This document shows, piece after piece, positions 1 to 5,728 of a DNA stretch of 7,835 nt; position 1 is the first letter of the stretch; every line of letters begins with the position of its first letter. Under the pieces are notes generated by a model. The model worked only from the letters and a program-made list of their open reading frames with translations, searched no databases and was not told the DNA's origin. Origin of the DNA: an uncultured bacterium (GTDB taxonomy: Bacteria > Hydrogenedentota > Hydrogenedentia > Hydrogenedentales > SLHB01); assembly GCA_937928585.1 (NCBI GenBank), contig CALEZK010000206.1:1-7835 (forward strand), written 5' to 3'. A program made the position numbers and the translations under genes.

Positions 1-1
1 G

Positions 2-541
2 TACATGCCCGTGGCGGGCATGGCCAATCTGTTTGTAGAGGTCGCGCCGGGGATGGAAATCGTTCGGCTGCTTGATATTGCTTTGAAATCTACGGATGTG
101 CGCCCTGCGATTCAGGTGGTTGAACGGAGCTTTGGTACTTTGGAAGTTCATTCCGAGTCGCAGGGGGATGTTCGGCAGGCGGGTGCGGCGGTACTGGATG
201 CGCTCGGTGCAAAAGAATCGGACCGCATCAAACCCAAGATCGCTTCCAGCACAGTAATCCGCAAAGTGGATCCCTACCAGGCGAGCCTGATCAATAAGAG
301 CCGCGACGGCTCGATGTTGTTGGCGGGACAGACCCTATTCATCCTGGAGACACAACCCGCGTTGTACGCGATTCTTGCCGCGAACGAAGCGGAGAAGGCG
401 AGCCGGGTGACGCTGGTCGATTTGCGGCCATTTGGAAATTACGGGCGATTATATCTGGGAGGCGATGAGGCGGACGTGGTGGTGGGGAGTGAGGCCGCGG
501 TTCGGGCGCTGGAAGGATTGAGCGGGCGCGGCGGCGATTAG
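2..541 (+). CDS. BMC-T shell protein, CsoS1D/CcmP-like double-stacking type (5' truncated by window)
   Basis: This is a tandem-BMC-domain protein of a microcompartment shell facet. Counting from the ATG at 5, domain 1 spans about residues 8-68 (FVEVAPGMEI, then DIALKSTDV) and domain 2 about residues 104-175 (LFILETQP, AANEAEKASRVTLVD, FGNYGRLYLGG). The adjacent pair E40-R41 in VVERSFG matches the Glu-Arg pair that gates the large central pore in CsoS1D and CcmP. Known members form trimers that stack face to face into an airlock-like double layer, thought to pass bulky substrates and cofactors. From memory of the family, about 30 residues normally precede the PVAG motif, and the frame is open to the window edge. 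The ATG at 5 is therefore probably internal and the true start lies upstream. It is followed after 77 nt by the BMC-H gene. Family assignment is firm; the double-stacking subtype is fairly sure. Confidence 0.9.
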   Translation, partial: YMPVAGMANLFVEVAPGMEIVRLLDIALKSTDVRPAIQVVERSFGTLEVHSESQGDVRQAGAAVLDALGAKESDRIKPKIASSTVIRKVDPYQASLINKSRDGSMLLAGQTLFILETQPALYAILAANEAEKASRVTLVDLRPFGNYGRLYLGGDEADVVVGSEAAVRALEGLSGRGGD

Positions 542-576
542 AAGATTGACCGGGATTACGGGTACGATTACGAAAG

Positions 577-589
577 CACTTGTAAAGTG
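577..589 (+). other. Small hairpin between BMC-T and BMC-H
   Basis: CACTT, loop GTA, AAGTG form a perfect 5-bp stem in the 77-nt gap, about 30 nt before the BMC-H start. It lies upstream of a strong purine-rich ribosome binding site (GGAAGAGGAGA at about 599-609). It could be an mRNA processing or stability element that raises expression of the abundant hexamer, but a stem this short is common by chance. Confidence 0.2.
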
Positions 590-618
590 GGCAGGGGCGG
601 AAGAGGAGACTCCAAACA

Positions 619-924
619 ATGGCTGACGCACTTGGAATGATTGAAACGCGCGGCTTCGCCGCGATGGTGGAAGCATCCGACGCGATGGTAAAGGCGGCGA
701 AGGTGGATCTCGTCGGCTATGAGAAAATCGGCGGGGGATATGTTACCGCGATCGTGCGCGGCGACGTTGCCGCAGTGAAGGCTGCGTGCGAGGCGGGTGA
801 ACGCGCCGCGCGGGGCGTGGGGGAAGTCATCAGTGTGCACATTATCCCGCGCCCGCACGCGAATGTGGATGTTACCCTTCCCTTGGGACGTCGAGATGAG
901 GCGGCAAAGGAAATGAAGAAGTAG
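619..924 (+). CDS. BMC-H hexameric shell protein (PduA/PduJ/CcmK-like)
   Basis: This is the canonical single-domain facet protein whose hexamers tile the microcompartment shell. The 101-residue chain starts MADALGMIETRG and has the DAMVKAA helix with the conserved edge lysine K25. The pore loop is KIGGGYVT (G38-G39-G40, where PduA has G-S-G), followed by RGDVAAVKAACEAG and the C-terminal HIIPRPH motif. R78 is the usual edge-to-edge contact. Length equals that of PduA-type proteins plus a short charged tail (RRDEAAKEMKK). The all-glycine pore lacks the serine that PduA uses for propanediol, so its selectivity may differ. The start is set by a strong Shine-Dalgarno (GGAAGAGGAGA) ending about 9 nt upstream. 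It is the only complete BMC-H in the window, so it is probably the main facet subunit. Confidence 0.98.
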   Translation: MADALGMIETRGFAAMVEASDAMVKAAKVDLVGYEKIGGGYVTAIVRGDVAAVKAACEAGERAARGVGEVISVHIIPRPHANVDVTLPLGRRDEAAKEMKK

Positions 925-949
925 GTTGCGGTAATACACGTAGAATCAC

Positions 950-1243
950 ATGCAAATCGGACGTATAGCGGGAACAGTGGTCTCCACCGCGAAAGAAGCG
1001 TCTTTGGAAGGGCGCAAGCTGCTCGTGGTGAAGATTCTTGATTCTGACGCGAAAGAATCCGGCGGTTATGTCGTTGCTGTGGATGCTGTTGGTGCCGGAT
1101 TGGGGGAGGTTGTGCTGGTGGCGTCCGGCAGTTCGGCGCGATTGACCGAGGCAACTCGAGACAGACCCAGCGACGCGGTCATCATGGCCATTGTGGATTC
1201 GTGGGACATTGATGGCGCGGTTAAATGGCGGAAGAACACGTGA
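950..1243 (+). CDS. BMC-P pentameric vertex protein 1 (EutN/CcmL/PduN family)
   Basis: This 97-residue protein caps the vertices of the icosahedral shell as a pentamer. It is a full-length EutN/CcmL domain: the N-terminal strand MQIGRIAGTVVST, LLVVKILD at residues 24-31, the family core VAVDAVGAGLGEVVLVASG at 42-60 with SSAR, and the closing IVDSWDI. It starts 25 nt after the BMC-H stop. No convincing Shine-Dalgarno precedes the ATG, so translation may be weak or coupled, which would fit the low copy number expected of a vertex protein. It is the most canonical of the three BMC-P genes here and serves as the reference for judging the broken copy at 4054. Confidence 0.96.
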   Translation: MQIGRIAGTVVSTAKEASLEGRKLLVVKILDSDAKESGGYVVAVDAVGAGLGEVVLVASGSSARLTEATRDRPSDAVIMAIVDSWDIDGAVKWRKNT

Positions 1244-1274
1244 GTTAAACTTCCATTCTGCTTGAGGGTGTCGC

Positions 1275-1772
1275 GTGAACGGTGGCGAGTGCGATAGCTT
1301 CTGTGGTATCCAAGCCAGGGCGTTCAGTCGATATTACAAAGTGTATCTCACGAAGAATCAGGCTAATCTCGCATGGCTCGCGGGCGAAGTTTACGATGAT
1401 TATAGCGCGCGATTGATCGCCAGTTCCGGACAGATCTTCATGCCTCTGCTCTTGCTCTATTTCCGGCGCCTGCAAAAGCGTCGTCTTGAGCGCGAGCAGT
1501 TTTATGACTGCATGGACGTCGCATCGGAAGAATTTCTAAAGAGCGATCGGCGTAACCTGCGCTTTACCACGCGAAACCTGGCGACAATCGAGCTGCTTAA
1601 ACGCAGGGGTGCAAGCAAAATCAAGGCTGGGCGACCCACGAGCGGGGTTGTGACCTTTACCGATTCTCGCGGTGCGAAACTGAAATTGATTCTTACGGAC
1701 CAACAAGATTTGTCTCAAATTGAACAGTCTTTGCGAAATTCGTTCGGTTCGGTCGTCAGAATTGACACATAG
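1275..1772 (+). CDS. Hypothetical orphan protein in the BMC operon
   Basis: I do not recognise this 165-residue protein. It has a hydrophobic stretch at about residues 53-62 (GQIFMPLLLLYF) followed at once by a basic cluster (RRLQKRRLER). The C-terminal half (about 85-165) alternates polar and hydrophobic positions (LRFTTRNLATIELLK, then VVTFTDSRGAKLKLIL) and ends in a helix (SQIEQSLRNSF). That pattern recalls bacterial PH-like domains, but this is only a suggestion. The start is a GTG with GAGGGTG about 4 nt upstream; an in-frame ATG at 1440 is an alternative. My hand count gives about 50% GC, below the neighbouring shell and enzyme genes. It shares strand and tight spacing with the BMC genes but has no BMC domain. 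It could be shell-associated, a membrane-linked accessory or an insertion. Confidence 0.7.
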   Translation: MNGGECDSFCGIQARAFSRYYKVYLTKNQANLAWLAGEVYDDYSARLIASSGQIFMPLLLLYFRRLQKRRLEREQFYDCMDVASEEFLKSDRRNLRFTTRNLATIELLKRRGASKIKAGRPTSGVVTFTDSRGAKLKLILTDQQDLSQIEQSLRNSFGSVVRIDT

Positions 1773-1835
1773 ACGAATCAAGCCAGAAGTTTGTCGCGGT
1801 GCCAAATCGTATGCGCATTGGGATGGGGTTGCTTT

Positions 1836-3110
1836 ATGTCCACGACTGTAGATAGCGCCATTGATAAAGCGCGGCGCGCTTTTTTCGAATTTGAGCAATG
1901 CGCGCTGGAATTGCGCCATGGTATCGTCGCTGCAATGCGCGATGCAGCGCTGGCGCACGTAAAAGCGTTGTCCGTGATGGCTGCGGATGAAACTGGACTG
2001 GGGCGGGCCGCGGACAAAGTCAGGAAGAATCTGCTTGTTGCGGTGAAAACGCCGGGACCTGAAATGTTGGAGGCGCGCGCTAAGAGCGGCGATCACGGCT
2101 TGATGCTCGTGGAGCGCGCGCCTTATGGCGTCATTGGCTCCATCATTCCGACGACTAATCCAACTGAAACGGTCATAAACAATTCGATAGCGATGATCAG
2201 CGGCGGCAATACGGTTGTTTTTAATGCGCACCCAAGCGCAAAGCGCTGTTCGGGCCATTGCGTGGCGATTCTCAATGAAGCGATCGTGCGCGCGGGTGGT
2301 CCTGCCAATCTCCTTGTAGCAGTCGACGAGCCGACGATCGAATCAGCGCAGACCTTGATGAAGCACAAAGACATTGCGTTGCTGGTGGTGACAGGCGGGC
2401 CAGGGGTTGTGCGCGAGGCGATGCTTTCCGGGAAGAAAGTCATTGCGGCTGGGCCGGGGAATCCGCCTGCGGTGGTGGACGAGACCGCCGACATCGGGTT
2501 GGCGGCGCGGAACATCGTTGCCGGGGCCTCGCTGGACAACAACATCATCTGCACTGCGGAGAAAGAGGTTATTGTTGTGTCATCCGTTGCTGACGAACTC
2601 AAGCGACAGATGGTACTCGCCGGTTGCGTGGAGGTCACGGGGGGCGATATTGAACGTTTGTGCTCCGTAATTTTCGAATCGCGCCAGGGACGCAAGGGCG
2701 TCATTAATAAGAAGTGGGTAGGGAAGAATGCGAACCTCATTCTTCGCGAAATAGGCATTGATGCACCTGAATCGACGCGCTTGGTCATTTGCGAGGTTGA
2801 TCGTGAGCACCCGCTCCCCTGGACAGAGCAGCTCATGCCCGTTATGCCTGTCGTGCGCGCATACGAGGGTGGTCGGCGCCATACGGCGACCATGCACTCC
2901 CGCAATATTGAGAAGCTCTCCAAGATGGCCCGACTGGTCAACTGTTCCATTTTCATCAAAAACGGCCCCACGTTTGCGGGATTGGGAATGGGTGGGGAAG
3001 GGTATACCTCGTTTACGATAGCCAGTCCAACTGGCGAGGGGATGACATCGCCGATCAGTTTTACTCGAGAACGGCGGTGTACTTTGGTTGACTCGTTTCG
3101 GATAGTTTAG
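1836..3110 (+). CDS. CoA-acylating aldehyde dehydrogenase (PduP/EutE-like)
   Basis: This enzyme is expected to oxidise a short aldehyde with NAD+ and CoA to an acyl-CoA, the signature core reaction of metabolosome BMCs. Family marks, numbered from this start, are RAPYGVIGSIIPTTNPTE, the dinucleotide-site TGGPGVV at 186-192, GPGNPP, the catalytic Cys239 in NNIICTAEKEV, and a C-terminus ending FTRERRCTLVDSFRIV. I place the start at ATG 1836, preceded by GGATGGGG about 7 nt upstream. An in-frame TTG at 1791 would add 15 residues of unrelated character. The 424-residue product is shorter than PduP or EutE (about 460-470). It begins directly in the conserved helical region and lacks the N-terminal encapsulation peptide known from PduP. 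With the aldolase at 5715, lactaldehyde is the likeliest substrate (inference). Its 3' end overlaps the open frame of the broken orphan that follows. Confidence 0.95.
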   Translation: MSTTVDSAIDKARRAFFEFEQCALELRHGIVAAMRDAALAHVKALSVMAADETGLGRAADKVRKNLLVAVKTPGPEMLEARAKSGDHGLMLVERAPYGVIGSIIPTTNPTETVINNSIAMISGGNTVVFNAHPSAKRCSGHCVAILNEAIVRAGGPANLLVAVDEPTIESAQTLMKHKDIALLVVTGGPGVVREAMLSGKKVIAAGPGNPPAVVDETADIGLAARNIVAGASLDNNIICTAEKEVIVVSSVADELKRQMVLAGCVEVTGGDIERLCSVIFESRQGRKGVINKKWVGKNANLILREIGIDAPESTRLVICEVDREHPLPWTEQLMPVMPVVRAYEGGRRHTATMHSRNIEKLSKMARLVNCSIFIKNGPTFAGLGMGGEGYTSFTIASPTGEGMTSPISFTRERRCTLVDSFRIV

Positions 3111-3468
3111 CGTTCGCCGAAAAACTGGAGCCGCCGAGACGACCGAAACCACGCAAGAGGTACGCATGGCTTTGGGAATTATTTCTATTAAGTATCGCAG
3201 GTTCAATACTTGGTCTGTTTCTAATACTTCCCCTAATTAGCTCCAGTCGATTCGAGGCAATGCGTGCCGAGTTCATCGGCAAGCACGTTACGTATGTCGA
3301 GGAGCGGCTTGTGAGCCGAATATACGACGTAGAAACTATAAGGATAGCAAGGAACTCATCTACGTGAGGATCCACAAGACCGCGAAGTCGCGAACAGTCA
3401 GGTGGACTATATTTACCCTGGACCGCAATGATATCGTTACGCATCTGATTCGCTTTCAAATGCATTAA
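3092..3468 (+). pseudogene. Broken orphan: N-terminal membrane segment plus small C-terminal domain, frameshifted
   Basis: This stretch lies between the aldehyde dehydrogenase and the PduT-like gene. It reads as one protein split over two frames. The first frame (open 3092-3367, no ATG, GTG or TTG start upstream of the membrane segment) gives a basic lead (RRPKPRKRYAW), a hydrophobic segment encoded at about 3167-3240 (LFLLSIAGSILGLFLILPL) and EFIGKHVTYVEERLVSRI. It stops at TGA 3365. A frame shifted by one base continues from about 3349 with KELIYVRIHK, RTVRWTIFTLDRNDIV and THLIRFQMH, ending at TAA 3466. Joining them needs a net one-base-deletion correction somewhere around 3300-3350. The second part recalls small SmpA-like or peptide-anchored beta domains, but I do not recognise the family. 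My hand count for 3181-3480 is about 47% GC, below the neighbours. A sequencing error is possible, but the absent start codon favours decay. Confidence 0.5.
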
Positions 3469-3474
3469 GGAAGG
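3467..3474 (+). promoter_or_regulatory. Ribosome binding site for the PduT-like gene
   Basis: AAGGAAGG overlaps the stop codon of the preceding broken orphan and sits 11 nt before the GTG start at 3486. It supports that GTG, which also gives the family-typical N-terminus MSVLGMIE. The next in-frame ATG (3501) would remove the first beta strand. Confidence 0.55.
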
Positions 3475-3485
3475 CGCCACACACG

Positions 3486-4043
3486 GTGTCAGTACTGGGG
3501 ATGATTGAGTTTTCGGCTATTGCGATTGGCATTCGCGCGAGCGACGCCATGGTAAAGGCTGCGCCCATTGAGCTGATAGAGTCCCGCCCGATTACTCCGG
3601 GGAAGTATATGACGTTGGTCACCGGTGGTGTTGCTTCCGTGGAAGCGGCAGTGAGCGCTGGTGTAAGCATTGCTGGTTCTGCCGGCGTGGTTGAACGATT
3701 TGTACTCGCGAACCTTCACGAGCAAGTGTTGCCGGTCCTTCGCGGCGGCGTGAGTAAGCCCGAAATTGCGGCGGTAGGCATTATTGAAACGGCATCGGCT
3801 GCTTCGGTGGTACTGGCTGCAGACGCCGCGTGCAAGTCTGCGCCTGTGACCCTGTTCCTATTGCATCTCGCGAACCATATCGGAGGCAAAGGCTATACCC
3901 TGTTCACCGGTAGCGTCGCGGACGTTGAAGCGGCGGTATCGGCCGGTGCGGATTTGGCGGGGGCGCATTTGATCGATCGCGTTGTGATTCCAAACCCTTA
4001 TCCGGAATTGAGCGAATTCATTACGCGCAGCGTGACGTGGTAG
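3486..4043 (+). CDS. BMC-T shell protein, PduT-like
   Basis: This 185-residue protein consists of two fused BMC domains and resembles PduT along its whole length. Domain 1 covers about residues 3-80 (LGMIEFSAIAIG, RASDAMVKAAPIELIESR, then the pore loop PITPGKYMTLVTGGVASVE). Domain 2 covers about 95-180 (AVGIIETASAASVVLAADAACKSAPVTL, HIGGKGYTLFTGSVADVE). Each domain ends in a strand-plus-Pro motif (VLANLHEQ and VVIPNPYPE). It would form a trimeric pseudohexamer in the facet. In PduT the pore Cys38, in TICPGK, from each monomer holds a [4Fe-4S] cluster. Here the aligned residue is Thr37 in PITPGK, so an Fe-S cluster at that site is not expected. Haliangium BMC-T proteins of this type also lack the cysteine. 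The start is GTG. The broken BMC-P follows after 10 nt. Confidence 0.95.
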   Translation: MSVLGMIEFSAIAIGIRASDAMVKAAPIELIESRPITPGKYMTLVTGGVASVEAAVSAGVSIAGSAGVVERFVLANLHEQVLPVLRGGVSKPEIAAVGIIETASAASVVLAADAACKSAPVTLFLLHLANHIGGKGYTLFTGSVADVEAAVSAGADLAGAHLIDRVVIPNPYPELSEFITRSVTW

Positions 4044-4051
4044 GGGTGAGG
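4042..4051 (+). promoter_or_regulatory. Ribosome binding site fixing the original start of the broken BMC-P
   Basis: AGGGGTGAGG begins inside the stop codon of the PduT-like gene and ends 2 nt before GTG 4054. The GTG opens MIPGRV, the expected first residues of an EutN/CcmL protein. This indicates that the gene once began here rather than at any codon in the downstream open frame. Confidence 0.55.
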
Positions 4052-4053
4052 TC

Positions 4054-4295
4054 GTGATTCCGGGGCGAGTCAGGCGCTTTCTGCGTTTGACGGTGTACCG
4101 TTTTTGCTGGTGCAGCCTATTGATGAGGACAAGAACGACACCGGTAAGCCAGTGGTCGCTTGCGACGCAATTGGCGCGAACGTGGGTGAACTAGTTTTTA
4201 TGGCGCAGGGACGCGAGGCAACCTTTATGCTTCCAGATACATTTAACCCGGCAGACCTTACGATCATCGCCATAATCGATACGGTATCCAGTTAA
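4054..4295 (+). pseudogene. BMC-P vertex protein 2, N-terminally frameshifted (apparent 22-nt deletion)
   Basis: This is a second EutN/CcmL-family gene in two frames. GTG 4054 gives MIPGRV, the normal family N-terminus. A different frame, open from 4051 to the TAA at 4293, gives QALSAFDGVPFLLVQPIDED, then GKPVVACDAIGANVGELVFMAQG and a complete end LTIIAIIDTVSS. Aligned to the intact BMC-P at 950, the residues corresponding to about 7-13 (the GTVV.T strand) are missing, together with one extra base. The aligned Val codon (4069-4071) and the next matching codon in the other frame (4071-4073) share one base, so the best fit is a 22-nt deletion. As written, translation from GTG 4054 leaves the BMC-P frame after about six residues. 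The usual GSSAR is replaced by GREAT. It lies between the PduT-like gene and the MDR dehydrogenase. Real loss of the gene or an assembly error are both possible. Confidence 0.8.
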
Positions 4296-4345
4296 CCGCA
4301 ACCGGTGCGGCGCAAGCGGCCTTGGGGTAACTTGCGGTTGCGCCG
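4294..4345 (+). repeat. Two overlapping inverted repeats before the MDR dehydrogenase
   Basis: AACCGCAA (4294-4301) pairs with TTGCGGTT (4332-4339). CGGCGCAA (4308-4315) pairs with TTGCGCCG (4338-4345). Both stems are 8 bp and share two bases, so they would be mutually exclusive in RNA. They occupy most of the 70-nt gap between the broken BMC-P and the dehydrogenase. There is no downstream U-tract, so this is not a standard terminator. Confidence 0.3.
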
Positions 4346-4365
4346 GCAACACGGAGAAGAAGTCC

Positions 4366-5382
4366 ATGCGGCAAGTTTGGATTACTCGAGCGGGCACCCC
4401 CGACGTGTTGCGGGTTCGGGAAGCACCAGACCCCGCTCCAAAGCCGGGTGAAGTGCGGATCCGCGTTTCCTTTTCCGGGATAAACTTTGCCGACGTCATG
4501 GCGCGCATGGGGCAGTATCCGGATGCGCCTCCGATTCCTTGTGTCGTCGGCTACGAGGTTTCGGGGCATGTGGACGCGGTCGGCATGGATATTCGTGATA
4601 TTGCCGTTGGCCAGCCCGTTGTCGCGATAACGCGTTTCTCGGGGTATAGCGACGTGGTCAACGTCCCGGCTTCCCAGGTACTCCCCCTGCCCACCGAGTA
4701 TTCCCTTGAGAAGGCTGCAGCGATTCCCGTGAATTATCTGACTGCCTGGATCATGCTCGTGCGGATGGCCAACGTTCAGGCGGGCGAGCGCGTGCTGGTT
4801 CATTCCGCAGGGGGCGGCGTTGGCCAGGCGGCCCTTCAGATCTGCCTGTGGCAGGGAGCAGAAGTAATCGGAACTGCCAGCAGTGGAAAGCACGCGCGAT
4901 TGCGTGAGTTGGGCGTGGCGCATTGCATTGACTACACCCGCGAGTCAGTTCCGGAGAAGATTCTTCACATCACAAATGGTCAGGGTGTGGATATTGTGCT
5001 CGATCCGGTAGGGGGAAAGTCGTTTAAGGAAGGATATCGCATGTTGGCCCCCTTGGGGCGCTTGTGCATGTTCGGCGCGTCCAGCGGAGCACCCGGAACG
5101 AGCCGCAGCATACTCGCTTTACTCAAGACAGTCATTGGCATGCCTTTCTTTCACCCTATTCCGCTGATTGATAAGAATCGCGCAGTTATCGGCGTGAACC
5201 TGGGGCATCTTTGGGAGAGCATGGGCAAGCTTCGTCCGGACTTTGAGACGATAGTTGATCTCTGTGTGAAAGGGACTTTTGATCCCGTCGTAGATACAGT
5301 TTTCACATTTGAAGATGCACCAAAGGCCCATCAGTATATGCAGGATCGAAGGAACTTTGGTAAAGTTCTGTTGCGGCCGTAG
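4366..5382 (+). CDS. Zinc-independent MDR oxidoreductase (quinone oxidoreductase/VAT-1-like)
   Basis: This 338-residue medium-chain dehydrogenase/reductase reduces or oxidises small carbonyl or quinone substrates with a nicotinamide cofactor, most often NADPH in this subgroup. An N-terminal GroES-like domain (about residues 1-125) carries VSFSGINFADVMARMGQYP and GYEVSGHV. The Rossmann domain has the binding loop AGGGVGQAA at 148-156, then VIGTAS, DYTRE, VDIVLDPVGG and GRLCMFGAS. The C-terminus is typical (FEDAPKAHQYMQDRRNFGKVLLRP). I see no cysteine set for structural or catalytic zinc, which separates it from alcohol dehydrogenases such as AdhP. The start at ATG 4366 has GGAGAAG about 6 nt upstream. 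Neither end carries an extension resembling an encapsulation peptide. Its place between two BMC-P genes suggests a role linked to the compartment, perhaps cofactor recycling or aldehyde reduction, but the substrate is unknown. Confidence 0.9.
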   Translation: MRQVWITRAGTPDVLRVREAPDPAPKPGEVRIRVSFSGINFADVMARMGQYPDAPPIPCVVGYEVSGHVDAVGMDIRDIAVGQPVVAITRFSGYSDVVNVPASQVLPLPTEYSLEKAAAIPVNYLTAWIMLVRMANVQAGERVLVHSAGGGVGQAALQICLWQGAEVIGTASSGKHARLRELGVAHCIDYTRESVPEKILHITNGQGVDIVLDPVGGKSFKEGYRMLAPLGRLCMFGASSGAPGTSRSILALLKTVIGMPFFHPIPLIDKNRAVIGVNLGHLWESMGKLRPDFETIVDLCVKGTFDPVVDTVFTFEDAPKAHQYMQDRRNFGKVLLRP

Positions 5383-5440
5383 CCGTGTTGGGGCTTGTTA
5401 CTCCGATTACGTTCAGTTTTTGCCCTTGGGACTTGGACAA

Positions 5441-5728
5441 GTGAAACTTGCGCGCGTTATCTCACACGTGGTCAGTACGCAGAAACATGATTTTTACCGT
5501 GGGCTCACGACGTTCATGGTCAAACCGGTGCGCCCGGACGGAACCGCCGAAGGGACGACCTTTGTCGCGGTGGACCGTGTGCAATCTGGAATTGGTGATT
5601 TGGTATTAATCATGCAGGAAGGCAGCTCCGCGCGGCACCTGTTTGGGGTAGCCGATGCGCCGGTGCGAAGTGTCATCGTCGGCATTGTGGATGCCGTTGA
5701 TATGGAAGGAAACCATGACAGAGCTTGA
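5441..5728 (+). CDS. BMC-P pentameric vertex protein 3 (divergent EutN/CcmL)
   Basis: This 95-residue EutN/CcmL-domain protein is probably a third vertex subunit. From the GTG at 5441 it reads KLARVISHVVSTQKH, then TFMVKPVRPDGTAEG, the core VAVDRVQSGIGDLVLIMQEGSSAR, and IVGIVDAVDMEG. These align along the full length with the BMC-P at 950. The core is divergent: VQSGIGD replaces the usual VGAGxGE, and one residue is added before GSSAR. The start is chosen by alignment, because upstream in-frame codons run through unrelated sequence after the dehydrogenase stop and the Shine-Dalgarno is poor. The gene's last 14 nt overlap the aldolase start, so the two are likely translationally coupled. With the copy at 4054 broken, this and the one at 950 are the only intact BMC-P genes in the window. 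Confidence 0.9.
   Translation: MKLARVISHVVSTQKHDFYRGLTTFMVKPVRPDGTAEGTTFVAVDRVQSGIGDLVLIMQEGSSARHLFGVADAPVRSVIVGIVDAVDMEGNHDRA

Noticed and set aside
5..7. ATG as the true start of the first BMC-T gene
   Set aside because: It aligns to an internal position of the family, the frame is open to the window edge, and about 30 family-typical residues would be missing.
1791..1835. TTG 1791 as the start of the aldehyde dehydrogenase
   Set aside because: The 15 extra residues resemble neither the family N-terminus nor an encapsulation peptide, and ATG 1836 has a better ribosome binding site.
2123..2971. Long minus-strand open frame opposite the aldehyde dehydrogenase
   Set aside because: It is a shadow of high-GC coding sequence: the plus-strand product is full length with catalytic motifs, and the minus-strand translation is low in recognisable structure.
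3166..3240. Short open frame beginning MALGII, like a BMC-H start
   Set aside because: Only the first few residues match. The next 18 share nothing with a BMC domain and it stops after 24 codons, while another frame carries a convincing membrane segment across the same DNA.
4099..4107. Programmed -1 frameshifting at the T5 run to rescue BMC-P2
   Set aside because: The run does not form a proper slippery heptamer, and the downstream frame already matches the family upstream of the run (QALSAFDG), so a deletion explains the data better.
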